From Macrostomum hystrix (lineage: Eukaryota > Platyhelminthes > Macrostomidae), in NCBI GenBank assembly GCA_950097015.1, contig CATNEN010000038.1, positions 4,819,001 through 4,883,000 on the forward strand: a DNA stretch of 64,000 nt, written 5' to 3'. Each line of letters starts with the position of its first letter. The stretch's first letter is position 1. Below, in pieces: positions 31,140 through 43,000 of the stretch. Made by a program: the position numbers and the translations under genes. Under the pieces are notes generated by a model. The model worked only from the letters and a program-made list of their open reading frames with translations. It did no database searches and was not told the origin of the DNA.

Positions 31140-31540
31140 ATCTCATCCTCTCCATCATCCTCACCTTTCATTCTCTCCCTCATCCTCACCTTTCATTCTC
31201 TCCCTCATTCTCACCTTTAATTTTATCCCTCATTCTCACCTTTAATTCTATCCCTCATTCTCACCTTTTATTCTCTCCCTCATTCTCACCTTAAATTCTA
31301 TCCCTCATTCTCACCTTTCATTCTCTCCCTCATTCTCACCTTTTATTCTCTCCCTCATTCTCACCTTAAATTCTATCCCTCATTCTCACCTTTCATTCTC
31401 TCCCTCATTCTCACCTTTTATTCTCTCCCTCATTCTCACCTTTAATTCTATCCCTCATTCTCACCTTTAATTCTATCCCTCATTCTCACCTTTTATTCTC
31501 TCCCTCATTCTCACCTTTCATTCTCTCCCTCATTCCACTT
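31140..31540. repeat. 25-bp pyrimidine-rich minisatellite, about 16 copies
   Basis: Unit core CCCTCATTCTCACCTTTTAT with CTTTCATT, CTTTAATT and CTTAAATT variants arranged in repeating three-unit blocks. Confidence 0.93.
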
Positions 31541-32504
31541 ATTACATTTCTGCCTCATTCACCTGAAATCCCAACTTCCGTTGCTCCATCAGTCTCATTA
31601 GTCTAATCGTCTCTCCTTTGATTTCCCAATGAGCGGGCCTCGCAGCATTCTCATTGAGCAGTCATTTCTCATTTGATTGTCACAAAATCCTTTCCCCTTG
31701 TGTCCTCCAGCTAAACTTTCCTTCCTGTCTCACCTCAGCCCTGTGAGCTTGATTAGATTATTTTCCCCTTTTCCTCAGGTCTCCCATTTTTAATAATGCT
31801 TCGGATAGGCTAGCTGAGCAATGGGATAAAGCTAGGTGCTAAAATGATGATTAAGTGGGGGGACACTTTGCCCTGCTTTGGCACGGACTTGCTTTGCTCA
31901 AACTTGGTGTTTAATATGCCCACAGCAAACATTTGGCCCTAGCGTGAGCGGCCATCGACTCTGCTCTAGATTGCCTGTGCGCTCAACGGGTGCCGCGTAG
32001 GACTCAATATGGACTCAAGGACCACAACTGCTCTCACGCCATTGCTATGAGTATAAACATATGCCCGCTCCAAATACGAGCGTATTTCACTTTAATACGC
32101 TGCATGTTGTTCACGAAATTTATGGACAAAAAATAACGCTGAGGATGTGTTTTGCTACTGATAGTAGGCTCAAGAGCGCAGCAATATAATAACTGATAAA
32201 TCCGTATAATTCCAGGAGGCAAATGGAATAAAATAAGAAACAAATATATATCTAGCCACCGATCGTAACAAAAACTAAATCCGCCTTTTTACAGAGGGGA
32301 CGAGTTGCAAATAAAGTTTGCTGCTCAATTACAAAATGATTTGGCATTTTTCCTAATTGATCGTCAATAAAAAATTAAGCAACACGAATGCTATTGAAAA
32401 ATTAAACAGAGAAGCAATAAAAATTTTACCCTTTGTTGCAATGAAATTAAAAAAGAAAAAACTTTTAAGTAAAACAAAAAGCAATTAAACCTGCCCCAGC
32501 TGCA
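31541..32504. other. Unique AT-rich spacer
   Basis: No supported ORF, RNA gene or mobile element seen. Confidence 0.35.
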
Positions 32505-32551
32505 CAGCGGTACGCAATAGGCGCAGCGCGCCTGAATGATGCGTACCGCTG
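32505..32551. other. 12-bp perfect inverted repeat (cruciform/hairpin)
   Basis: CAGCGGTACGCA (32505-32516) pairs perfectly with TGCGTACCGCTG (32540-32551). Inside it, GGCGC-AGC-GCGCC forms a second short stem. The right arm abuts a SINE-like fragment. Confidence 0.7.
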
Positions 32552-32569
32552 TTCAGTCCATGGACTGGG
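32548..32569 (-). mobile_element. Fragment of the SINE found at 40263-40560
   Basis: A 22-bp segment beginning GCTGTTCAGTCCATGG is identical to the reverse complement of part of the 40.3-kb SINE tail. It is short, and its centre is palindromic, but the non-palindromic flanks match too. Confidence 0.4.
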
Positions 32570-32750
32570 CGGTGTACTCCTCTGATCGCCTCACCTCTCC
32601 CTCATCTTTGTGAGCAGAAAATCCTCAACTAACCCGAGTATGAGCTGATGCAATACTGAGCAAATCATCTTACTGATGGAAACCCTGAATAAAAATAGAT
32701 ATAATTAAAACAAAACAAAAAACCTGTCAAGTCAAAGCTTTCTTATTTTC

Positions 32751-32975
32751 CTAGAAATACGAGTGCCAAAATAAGAAAACCGGGACGATTGCCTCCAGCA
32801 AATCCAGCCATTTTATGTACCACAGCTCAATCTGCGCGAAAATTTTCAGCTGGCAGGTCGCCTGGATTGTGGCGCCTTCGCCCACGACAGCGCCTTCGCC
32901 GGTGGCCAATCGGAAGCTTTTCAGGCGCAAGTCGTTTGTGAGATTACCTGCTTGTCCAACGCCTGCACACGTAGA
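32751..32975 (-). CDS. Candidate terminal coding exon, unrecognised
   Basis: On the minus strand an acceptor (CCAAATGCAG) is followed by an open frame of 74 codons ending in TAG. It reads NDLRLKSFRLATGEGAVV, then an ATIQATCQLKIF stretch. Codon composition is GC-rich like the real exons and unlike its surroundings. The pattern of a SFR segment followed by a hydrophobic-Cys strand recalls the C-terminal half of ZP domains, but this is only a resemblance. It is phase-compatible with the candidate exon at 34246-34367. It could also be a relic, or end earlier at an internal donor. Confidence 0.3.
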   Translation of the reverse strand, partial: STCAGVGQAGNLTNDLRLKSFRLATGEGAVVGEGATIQATCQLKIFAQIELWYIKWLDLLEAIVPVFLFWHSYF

Positions 32976-33034
32976 CTGCATTTGGAAAATTATTTCTATA
33001 TTTTAATATATTTTCCCATTTCACTCCAGATCCA

Positions 33035-34110
33035 ATCCTCTGATCCCCATGTCACTCCTCTGAACCCATGTCACTCCTGTGATCCTCATGTCATTCCTGT
33101 GATCCTCATGTCATTCCTGTGATCCTCATGTCACTCCTGTGATCCTCATGTCACTCCTGTGATCCTCATGTCACTCCTGTGATCCGCATGTCACTGCTCT
33201 GATCCTCGTGTCACTCCTGTGATCCGCATGTCACTGCTCTGATCCTCGTGTCACTCCTGTGATCCGCATGTCACTCCTGTGATCCGCATGTCACTCCTGT
33301 GATCCTCATGTCACTCCTGTGATCCTCATGTCACTCCTGTGATCCGCATGTCACTGCTCTGATCCTCGTGTCACTCCTGTGATCCGCATGTCACTGCTCT
33401 GATCCTCGTGTCACTCCTGTGATCTCCATGTCACTCCTGTGATCCTCATGTCACTCCTCTGATCCCCATGTCACTCCTCTGAACCCATGTCACTCCTCTT
33501 ATCCTCATGTCACTCCTCTCATCCGCATGTCACTCCTCTGATCCCCATGTCACTCCTCTGAACCCATGTCACTCCTCTTATCCTCATGTCACTCCTCTCA
33601 TCCGCATGTCACTCCTCTGATCCCCATGTCACTCCTCTGAACCCATGTCACTCCTCTTATCCTCATGTCACTCCTCTCATCCGCATGTCACTCCTCTGAT
33701 CCCCATGTCACTCCTCTGAACCCATGTCACTCCTCTTATCCTCATGTCACTCCTCTGATCCTCATGTCACTCCTCTGATCCTCATGTCACTCCTCTCATC
33801 CGCATGTCACTCCTCTGATCCCCATGTCACTCCTCTGATCCCCATGTCACTCCTCTGAACCCATGTCACTCCTCTTATCCTCATGTCACTCCTCTCATCC
33901 GCATGTCACTCCTCTGATCCCCATGTCACTCCTCTGAACCCATGTCACTCCTCTTATCCTCATGTCACTCCTCTGATCCTCATGTCACTCCTCTGATCCT
34001 CATGTCACTCCTCTCATCCGCATGTCATGCTCTGATCCCTATGTCACTGTTCTGATCCCTATGTCACTGTTCTGATCCCTATGTCACTGCTCTGATCCTA
34101 GTGTCCGTCC
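33035..34110. repeat. 20-bp minisatellite, about 54 copies
   Basis: Unit CCTGTGATCCTCATGTCACT, with CTCTGATCC, CTCTTATCC, CTCTCATCC and an 18-19-bp CTCTGAACC variant. In the second half a block of four or five units (TGATCC, TGAACC, TTATCC, TCATCC) repeats as a higher-order unit of about 79 bp. It lies between the two candidate minus-strand exons. Confidence 0.95.
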
Positions 34111-34245
34111 TCTGTTTCCTAAATCACTCCTCTTATAACTCTTCTAAATAAACCCTATAAACCTCATTTTACTCGTACTATTCAAGTATACTGGCTCATT
34201 AATGTATTAATTAATCTCATATAGACACAGAGCATCTCGTGTCAC

Positions 34246-34367
34246 CTGGACAGCGATCTTATTGCTTCTAGCACACCGAACGGTATAGCTCCGTTTGCCC
34301 TTGGTCGTAGCTAAACTGCAGATTCTTGGACAGGCCAAATAATCCGCCGCGCTGACAACCTCGTGCG
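34246..34367 (-). CDS. Candidate internal coding exon, unrecognised
   Basis: Acceptor CTGCTGCAG, a 122-nt open frame (2 nt plus 40 codons), and donor CAG|GTGACA on the minus strand. The translation includes ADYLACPRICSLATTKGK and SYTVRCARSNKIAVQ, with three cysteines. The exit phase (0) fits the next candidate exon at 32975. No family recognised. The two other frames of the same interval contain stops. Confidence 0.3.
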
Positions 34368-35649
34368 CTGCAGCAGTCACGATCTGAATATTTGCAAGTT
34401 GTTATTTGTTATTTGTAACACCCGCAGCGTACTAGATCTACCAAAATATTCGACCAAGCGCCATGAAAAATCCAGAACACGGGCTCGAGTGTTCCACTCT
34501 GTCTGATGAAACATTGCTGAAAATTGCTGAAAATGTTGATCCATGCGGTGACTTTCGCGAAAATTGGTCAACCAGTTTGGTAGTCATCGCAATGTCGGCT
34601 GTGGGTATTTGAAATGACCCCGTCGTATAACTAACTACATAGGGGGTAAATTACGAGAACAGCGTGGACGTTCCATTGTTAATGGAAAGAAAAAAGTCTA
34701 GCTGAGGATTAAAATACAATGATGACAAAACAATGGTACTAAATTAAACCTTGGGATTTTTAGCATCACCGATAGCCCCAGCATAGGCAATCTCTGCGTT
34801 TTTCAGTCTGCACGTGAATTATTTCCTGGAATAAAAGCGGTTTGACCAACTTAGTTTACCAAGCTTGGTATAACTAATTTTACTATTTTTCCAACTCAAC
34901 AACAGAGCAATTTACCACTTGTGTATTTCCGCCACTATATATGGAACACTGTCTGACTGTGCTGTGCAAATCACCAATGCCATCCACCATAGCGTTATAT
35001 AAAAAAGACGTCGCACGATCTGCTGATTTAGCGCCTCCTGATGTGGACTTTCAGCAGCCTCGCTCTTCGTGTCCAGCTGCTCTATGAAACTAGGGCTCTC
35101 CTAATTACTCGTAATTGACATGTCGATACATGTTTATTGGCATTGCTAAGCAAGTTGAGCATGTGTACAAAAATGTTGCTTCCGTTTCAAAACGAGAACT
35201 CTAGCTTACTTTATTTAAATACCAGTTTCTCTGCGAATCCAATTCAGCTGGTAAATGGATATCGAGTACAAAAAATTTACAAATTTAAATATTTAAAATG
35301 TACACCCAGTCGAAACCTGTGTACAGTGAACAGTGCACAGCTCGATAATTGATTGAATTCAGTTTGTTTGCTTGAGAAGTTAGAGCAGCTTGCGGGAAAT
35401 TATTTCCCTTGTTCGAGCGTACATTGTATCGCAGTTGAATTGTGAATTGCTGGATATCATATAAAAATTATTTAAAGGCTGGAATAGAAATACAATGGAT
35501 TGCCACTGGTACAGCAGATACATGTAATTGAACTTACACGAACGAATATTCTATGTGCCTTGCGATAATCTCGTCATTCGGGTCATGTTGCTGCAAAATA
35601 TTACCTCACAGTAGAATTACCTAAGGAATTATGGGCCCTAAGTTACCGC

Positions 35650-35880
35650 GCAATGGACAATCCTCCACTGGACAAACCTCCACTGGACAACCATCCACTG
35701 GACAACCCTTAGCTTTACTGGACAATCCTCCACTGGACAACCCTTAGCTTTACTGGACAATCCTCCACTGGACAACCCTTCACTGGACAACCCTTCACTG
35801 GAAAAACCTTCACTGGACAAACCTTCATCACTGGACATCCATTCACTGGACAATCATCCACTTGAGAACACTCCTCGGGT
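35650..35880. repeat. 15-20-bp minisatellite, about 14 copies
   Basis: Unit CCTCCACTGGACAAC with longer units carrying CCTTAGCTTTACTGGACAAT. Decayed towards its right end. Confidence 0.85.
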
Positions 35881-36721
35881 AAACCGTCACCGAACTTCGG
35901 CCTAGGCAATCCTCCAATTATTAACAAAGCCCAACCAAACCGAGATGCATAAAACTTTCAGTTGAGAAGCCTCCATTTTCCGGTCTCGTGTCTGTTAGTA
36001 CTCTCATCTTCTTGGCTGCTATAAAGTATAGACTTCTAGACTAGTCTCGACTAGGCTGCTCTCTTTTCAGCAATTATTGTATACCTGAGTGAGCACTGAG
36101 CAGAGTGGATAGGGAGAGGAGAGAGAAGAGAATTGGTTGCCATGCGATTGGTAGCTTGTACAATCTACCTGTCATAAACATAGACTGCAGCAAAAATAAT
36201 TATAGTTGATCTTGTCTTCATGAAGCTAGCTGTGTACATCTAAAAACAGTAACATGACTTTATTAAGTACTTTTGCGCAATTATTAAAATGGAACACAAA
36301 AGCCTTACACAAACAACCGGCTCACGATTTAATTGGGCTTTCATATATTTATTATTGCATTGCGTCTTGAATAACAGAAGAGAAGAAAAATAAGTGAAAG
36401 AGTCCAGTTTCACTCCGCTTGCAATGACTGCTTGAAAACTGAAAAAAATATGCGATATATAACTAGCTCTTTTGTGAGACAGAAATAAAAATAGCTATTA
36501 CACTTACATTCCAAAACACAGCACATTTGCGTGCTTCTCTTAAATAAGGTACTAAAAATTATTTGCGATCGCGTACGTACACTAGGTAACAGTAGCAAAC
36601 AATGAATTGTACGAGCCGAAAACAGTGATGCTGCACCCATCATAGAATGTTAATATCGTACATTGTCATTAAGATGCTCGTACGAGTACTATATACTGAG
36701 ATGGGCTATAAACGGCAATAG

Positions 36722-36775
36722 TATAAAAGCCCCGTCGCATTATAAGGGCGATAACTATACGCCCTTATAGTTATC
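36722..36775. promoter_or_regulatory. TATA-like box plus two mutually exclusive hairpins
   Basis: TATAAAAG at 36722-36729 is followed by TATAAGGGCG (36741-36750), which pairs with CGCCCTTATA (36760-36769). Overlapping it, GATAACTATA (36750-36759) pairs with TATAGTTATC (36766-36775). Both stems are perfect 10-mers, and the loop of the first is most of the left arm of the second, so only one can form at a time. No gene is visible just downstream. Confidence 0.5.
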
Positions 36776-39598
36776 TGCAAAGAAACACGAAGTGTACAAT
36801 CGCTGCGACATCACAGTAGGTTTTGGTTGGAACTTGTATACAATTCTGTTACGTCCAGCGCGCGGGCATAACATCCGGCAGGTATATAGTTATCCTTTCT
36901 GATCATGTCATGCAGTAAAGTAACACAGTATGATGTACTGTTAGGATCCCTCACATTGTGAATGTATCATGCAACGATAATTTTAATCTTGAAACTCTTC
37001 AAAACAGAGCTAAATTCTAAAAAACATTCGTTTAAATGCGTTATTGAGTTGAAATAATCCTATAGAATGGAAAAAAACCATTGCGCAAATCCATGCATTC
37101 TAAGCTTTGCGCAATGATAATATCCTACGCGTATCCTATACTATACTTTGCGAAATATCCTATTGCTCCACAAGTGTATTGCCTACTGACATTATATCGT
37201 ATCTGCGGCAAATGCCAGTACAATTTAAGCGGAAGCTATATAAAACAAATAACTTTATATCTTACTTTACGCATCATTAAATATAACGGCATATGAGCTC
37301 ACGAGCTCTAGTTTAGTTGTATCTATTTTATTGTAACTCAGTTTAGATCACACAGAAAATTACTTATTATATTATTTAATTTTGGGAATTTATCCTCCAC
37401 CGACGTAAAATTAGGCTACGTACGAACGAGCCAAAGTATTTGCAGAGAGCCTATTTGCGGAAAAAAGTCTGCTATGGCAATAAACAAAATGTACAAGCTG
37501 CGTTTTTCTTGTTAGTTACTATAATCATTTTACGTATTTAATTCATCATATAAAGGTGGACTACTTATGTTTATTTATTTATATATTTGAAATTTTAAAC
37601 TAAAACTTTGCTTGTATAAAAATACAAAAAATATTTTATTTCAAATTAATTTTTTTGCCTCTATTTCTTAACTTTAACAAAGTAACACTAACAGAGTCAA
37701 TACTATTTTACTGTAAACCATGGGCCCAGCCCATGTCGCGTCTGTTTTGTCAAAGTAAAGGAGTAATACAACGTTTTTTGTCAAAGCTTGTGTGTGTGTT
37801 TCGCTAGTTTAACCTTCAAAAAGGTTACATTTTCCTAATTTTCTAATTGTGAGTAATTGGTCAGCATTAGCTTTGTCTAGCTATTTATAAAAAAGTGCCT
37901 GTACCATACTGTTTCACGAAACAGTTAAATAATGTGATTAACAATTGTAATTAACAAAACAATTATAAGTTGGTACCTTGCCTGTAGGCTGTAACTTACA
38001 AAATGTTTATGTAGAGTAAATAGGCTAGGCCTAGTACAAGTTTGATTATATATTTTATGAAGGAGAAAATTAAAACTAGTCTTGATTTACCTTTTTATGA
38101 ACTATATGAGTTTTATTGCAAGAATTTTGTTGTTGCTGTCATTAGTCCTTATTGTCATGTTGACTGATTCAGATATAATTGGATGCCCACTAAAACGTTT
38201 TTAGCAGTTTTGCTCACCCTATAATAAATAAATAGTATTAATCTTTAATAGGTCCCCATGTCTCTATTGAAGTTTAATCCTATTTATTATTCACACAGAA
38301 TTTACCTGACCTGAAACCCTTCAATACTGCTTGGTGTGGTATTCCTATGTATTGGGGTCCCTGCGAAAGCCTTTAGACTAAAGGCCACCCAATTATAAAT
38401 GAGTTATCTTCAATACATGCCCTTCATTGAAGTATAATGCTATTTATTTGCTATTCTAGCACAAATTAAACACCCAAAAAATTTTTTTAATCCAGTCTAG
38501 CACAAGTTTTAGTAAATAAAGATTTATAATATTTAAATTAGTATATGTCTGCTATGTTACAATTTCTTTAAAGCAAATTATTGTATTTGTATTGTATTCA
38601 ATTATTGCATGTAAACCAAAGCAAAAACCAGTAATACCCCTTTTACTAAGTTTTAAGAAAAAAATAAAAGCATATTCATCTTAATGAAGACCAAAATCAT
38701 GGTCTATTCTCTAGTCTTATTCAATTCCCTATACTGATATAGCTATATTTTCCATTTAACAGTCTATAGTTGCAATAGAATAGCTTATAGCTATAATTAG
38801 GCTAGGAGTAGGCCTTACATAAAAACTATAGATAAAGCTGGCCTAAAAATATTGATAGCTTAGTTATATAGGCTGATCAGTATTTCAATAGACAATCTTT
38901 CTATTAGGTAAATTGATAGGATCTAGATAAGGATCAATTTTTCTGTTTGAACAAAACCATTGTTAAGATTATAATATATGTTATATTATATGTCCTTGGC
39001 AAGGTTGCTAGTTACTGAAACTAAATGTTGCTTTGTGATAAGTGCATCATTCTATTCTTAATCAATTTTTCTTTAAAATAACAAACAGCTTATTATATAC
39101 TGAAAATGATATGAACATCAAGCTTAACTAACCTGGCTATTTGTTGAGATAACTAATTGAGTAGCTAGTGATAAGAAATCACACTTTTTCAACAATCAAT
39201 TTTAATAATTGAAGACTTAAATAAATGTTGGGTTTAGAGTTGTTCTAGCCAACCAATTAGAAAGTGGTAGTTTCTCACCTGTTACCTTCTTGCCACTAGA
39301 TAGTTTCATATTGTTTACCATAGCAAAAAAACTTTTTTACTAGAAAAAGTTGTATTCTAGAGTCTATAAAATTAGAACTATGAATCTTAAATCCAAATCT
39401 TAAATCTAATAGTTAAAGTTGTAAAAAATTGAAATAATGTTAAATATATGTCTATAGTTTATAATTTACAGTTTTTATTTCAATGTTTTGTCTGCGGTCT
39501 AGAGCAGGCACTTGCTTAATCTATTTTAATAGTCTTTTATTCATATCAAATCCAAATTGCAGACCCAACTTAACATTGTTCTGATTGGCAAGCATTGC
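36776..39598. other. AT-rich unique DNA without genes
   Basis: 2.8 kb of AT-rich sequence with no ORF, array or mobile element I can support. It separates the repeat-rich left half from the CCCH gene promoter. Confidence 0.45.
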
Positions 39599-39624
39599 TT
39601 CCCAATGCAACTCGGCAGCATGAG
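39599..39624 (+). repeat. 26-bp direct repeat, copy 1
   Basis: Begins TTCCCAATGCAACTCGGCAG and is identical over 26 bp to 40683-40708. The two copies flank the first exon and SINE of the CCCH gene. This copy lies about 390 bp upstream of the start codon. Confidence 0.85.
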
Positions 39625-40016
39625 ACAGTAAACAAAAACTTCACCACGCCGAACCAGACGCGGCACGGGGGAGGCAGGTGGGAGAGCGCCTTGGAGATCA
39701 GCCTCTCTGGTTCTGGTAGTCTGAAGTCTGATCAATTACATCAGCAGATCGAGTAGCTTGTGCCTCCGTCTAGAATCTGTCTATATCGGCGCGATTGTTT
39801 GACAACGGATCTTCACCATTCATCAATTTTTCGACGTCACTTGGGATCATTCACATATTCTTTCATTCTTAACTTATTCGTAATCAGTTTTTCTATCTTA
39901 AAATTATTTTCCACCGGTCTTCAATCCTAGAATTCGCCCTCCGCCTCTCTCTCTCTCTGTTGTCCCCGTCTCTGTGCTAGCTTGGCAAGTAAGCTGAGAT
40001 TATCCTGGCTGCCATC

Positions 40017-43000
40017 ATGGGTCGCGGTACAGCCATCACGCGCTATGGCTCCGCTCTGCACAGTCGCCGTTTCCCCGGCCCGCCAACACAGCGGCTGTTC
40101 CACTGGCTGGAGGCCCAGCTGGACATGCGGGGCGTTGATCCGGCCCTGTACTCCAGGTACCTCATCTCCCTGCTGCAGCTGGACGATGCCGAGTTTGAAA
40201 GGTCAGAGAATACCCTGCTGTGTTAAAGTTATTTCTAATATTCCAAATCTATTTTTGGAACTGGGGTTTTAGTCCAGTGATTAGAGCGTTGGACTCACGA
40301 CTTTGAATGTCGGGGGTTCGATTCCCGACTCCAATCTGTGTCCTTTAGCTTGATACCTAACTCTACATTGCTTCAGTTTACCCAGCTGTTAAATGGGTAC
40401 CAGCATCAACTGGGTTACCTGAGGGTGGGTGTGGCGTCCCCCCAGTCCATGGACTGAACAGCTGTAAGCAGCCTTCAGATTCGCCGCGCGATAGCTGCGG
40501 CTGTGCTGTCGGCTGCGCATCTTGGCCTACTGGGGCAGTTGTAGACAATTATTTATATTATTAGTTATAATAATTACAAGTAGCAAATTCCCAGATTTCG
40601 TAATCCCTAGAACACTTATTTTCAAATCCCTAGCATCCATGTCACTTAATATTCGCAGATCCCATATTCATATTTACGGGAATTCCCAATGCAACTCGGC
40701 AGCATGAGGAAAGGTCCAGATATCGGTTTCTAAAACCCAGATAAAAAACCTGAAGGTGTTGATTTTTAGTGATTGTGAAATTTGTAAGCTTGCAAGTCTA
40801 TCAGCTTATCAGTGTGACTTCTATGTAGGTTTTATGTTTGTAAACTGCTATGTCTAGAACAGTCGCAGGACAAGACTAGGCAAGATAATTCTGATGCGAA
40901 AAACACATTTTTATGTCTTTTGAACTTTTAAATTCTTTATATGGTGAATTGCAAGGTGGCATACCTATTATCTTTAAATTCAAGATAAGCTTTTTATTGC
41001 AAGCGAACAGTGGCACAGCAGTTAATAGTGCTGTTTCATTTCTTATCATTTTATTAATCAAAAAGAGTGCAGTAAAACTGAGGCGGATATTATTAAATAG
41101 GGGCGCTAACGTGAAAAAAATACATGCATAATTCCTAAAATAAACTCTCTGGGCTACTTCTCAGTAGTGTAGAACGCAAATTAGCATTACTTTATATAAT
41201 CCCTCTCAATTGTTATTTTCTCATTTCAGAAGCGAAGTTTCTGACCAGGAATTTGACTCCAACAGCTCAAACGAAGGCAAACATCGGGTTGGAAGCAATG
41301 GTGTTGGCGGCAGCAACGGCAGGCGGTCGAGGCGAAAGAAGCAGCAACAGCCGCCGTCCGGGACTGTCTGTGTGACGGATGCCGCCATCGGATTGGCCAG
41401 CGGGGTGAGCAGCCGCAAGCGGGCGGCGGCTGTGCAGTGTCTTCAGTCCGCCTGCAATGATCCGTACGAGCTGGACGAGCTCATTGGTAAGGGACAGATT
41501 TTTATTTAGTCTTGGGATTTTTTCAGGTTTCTTAGGAATTTATTAAGTTTAATTTCGTATTTCTCAATCAAATGTTGGTGGTTTTTCTTATTTTTTCTGG
41601 CATTTTTATGCTGTTTTGGAGTTCTCCATCTCTGTTCAGAAATGTCTCAAAATAGTGTTCGGATTTATTTATGTGGATTTCTTAATCTAGTTCTGGGATT
41701 TCATAATCTGGTTCTGTGATTTCATAATCTGGTTCTGGGATTTATTATTCTGGTTCTGGGATTTCTTATTCTGGTACTGGGATTTCTTATTCTCGTACTG
41801 GGATTTCTTATTCTGTTTCTGGGATTTCCTAATCTGGTTCTAGGATTTATTTTTCTGGTTCTTGTATATTTTAATATTATATGTAATTTCCGATTTCTCA
41901 GTCAAAAAATCTCAACCAATCACAGACGAGCTCTGCTACCGGCTGAAGCGGCTTAACGCGGGCAGTGGCTGCAATCTTCAGCAGCAGCAGCAGCACCTGA
42001 AGCGCAGGGACGCCAGCGATCGGTTGCCTCTGCTGGCCGAAGACGATCTCGGCGAAGCCAGCGAGTTAGCCGCCTCGCCTTCGTCGCCTTCCGGCGGCCT
42101 GCAAACCGACGCCGCCGCTGCCGACTTCGTCGAGGCCGGCTACGAAGGCGCCGTTGAACTGTTTGCCGACTCCGGCCAGGCCGGCACGCCCGACGAGGAG
42201 GCTCCGACGGCACCGCCGGCTGTCGCCGAGGACTACGTCTGCGCCTTCCCCGCTTTGGCGGCGCTGCGGGAGCGAGCATCGTCTGCGGCTTCGGCCACGG
42301 TCGCCAGGTCGTCGACAGCCGCCCAGTCGGGCCGATCGGCTTGGTCCAGGTTAGTAGTAATAGTAATAATTTTTATTAATATTATTATTGCAGAATGGCT
42401 GCGGGCACTGGCACATCATTTGGTGACTGCAGTGCACACTTTCACTGGGCCTTGGAGGTTGGCCCCAACATCCTAAATTACACAACAAGCCCCCAAGCCT
42501 TCTCTCCAAGGCTGCGCCCCAAAGTTGTGGCCCTGCCGCGGAATCGAGCTCAGGGACCTTGGTGAGGGAGTCAAATGCGTAAACCGCTTTGCCACTCACC
42601 TGTTGGGCCAGATCAGGGTCTTCTGCACTTTCTTGCAAGCGCTGAAAAATTCAATAGTGAAAAAGTTAACGGAATTGAAAGTAGCGTTTATTTGCGTTAT
42701 TTAACTTGTTGATTTTAGAAAGGCGACTGCATTGTTTGAATGAAGTTTGATTCTTTCTCGAACCACTGAACTCAGGGGCCCTCCGCGGAGCCTGCACCGA
42801 CTTCAGCAGCAGCCAGTCAGTACCAGCCGGCGCCTTCGCGGCCTCGGCGCCACTGCCGACGAAGGCTTTCTGGAAGGCGACGATGAGGAAGCCGCTGATC
42901 ATCTTGACGATTTCGGTGAACCCCAAGACGACGATGACGATGTCAGCGTCACCAGCGAGGGCTCAGAGATACTCCAGCTGGTCAGCCACATTCTCCACAG

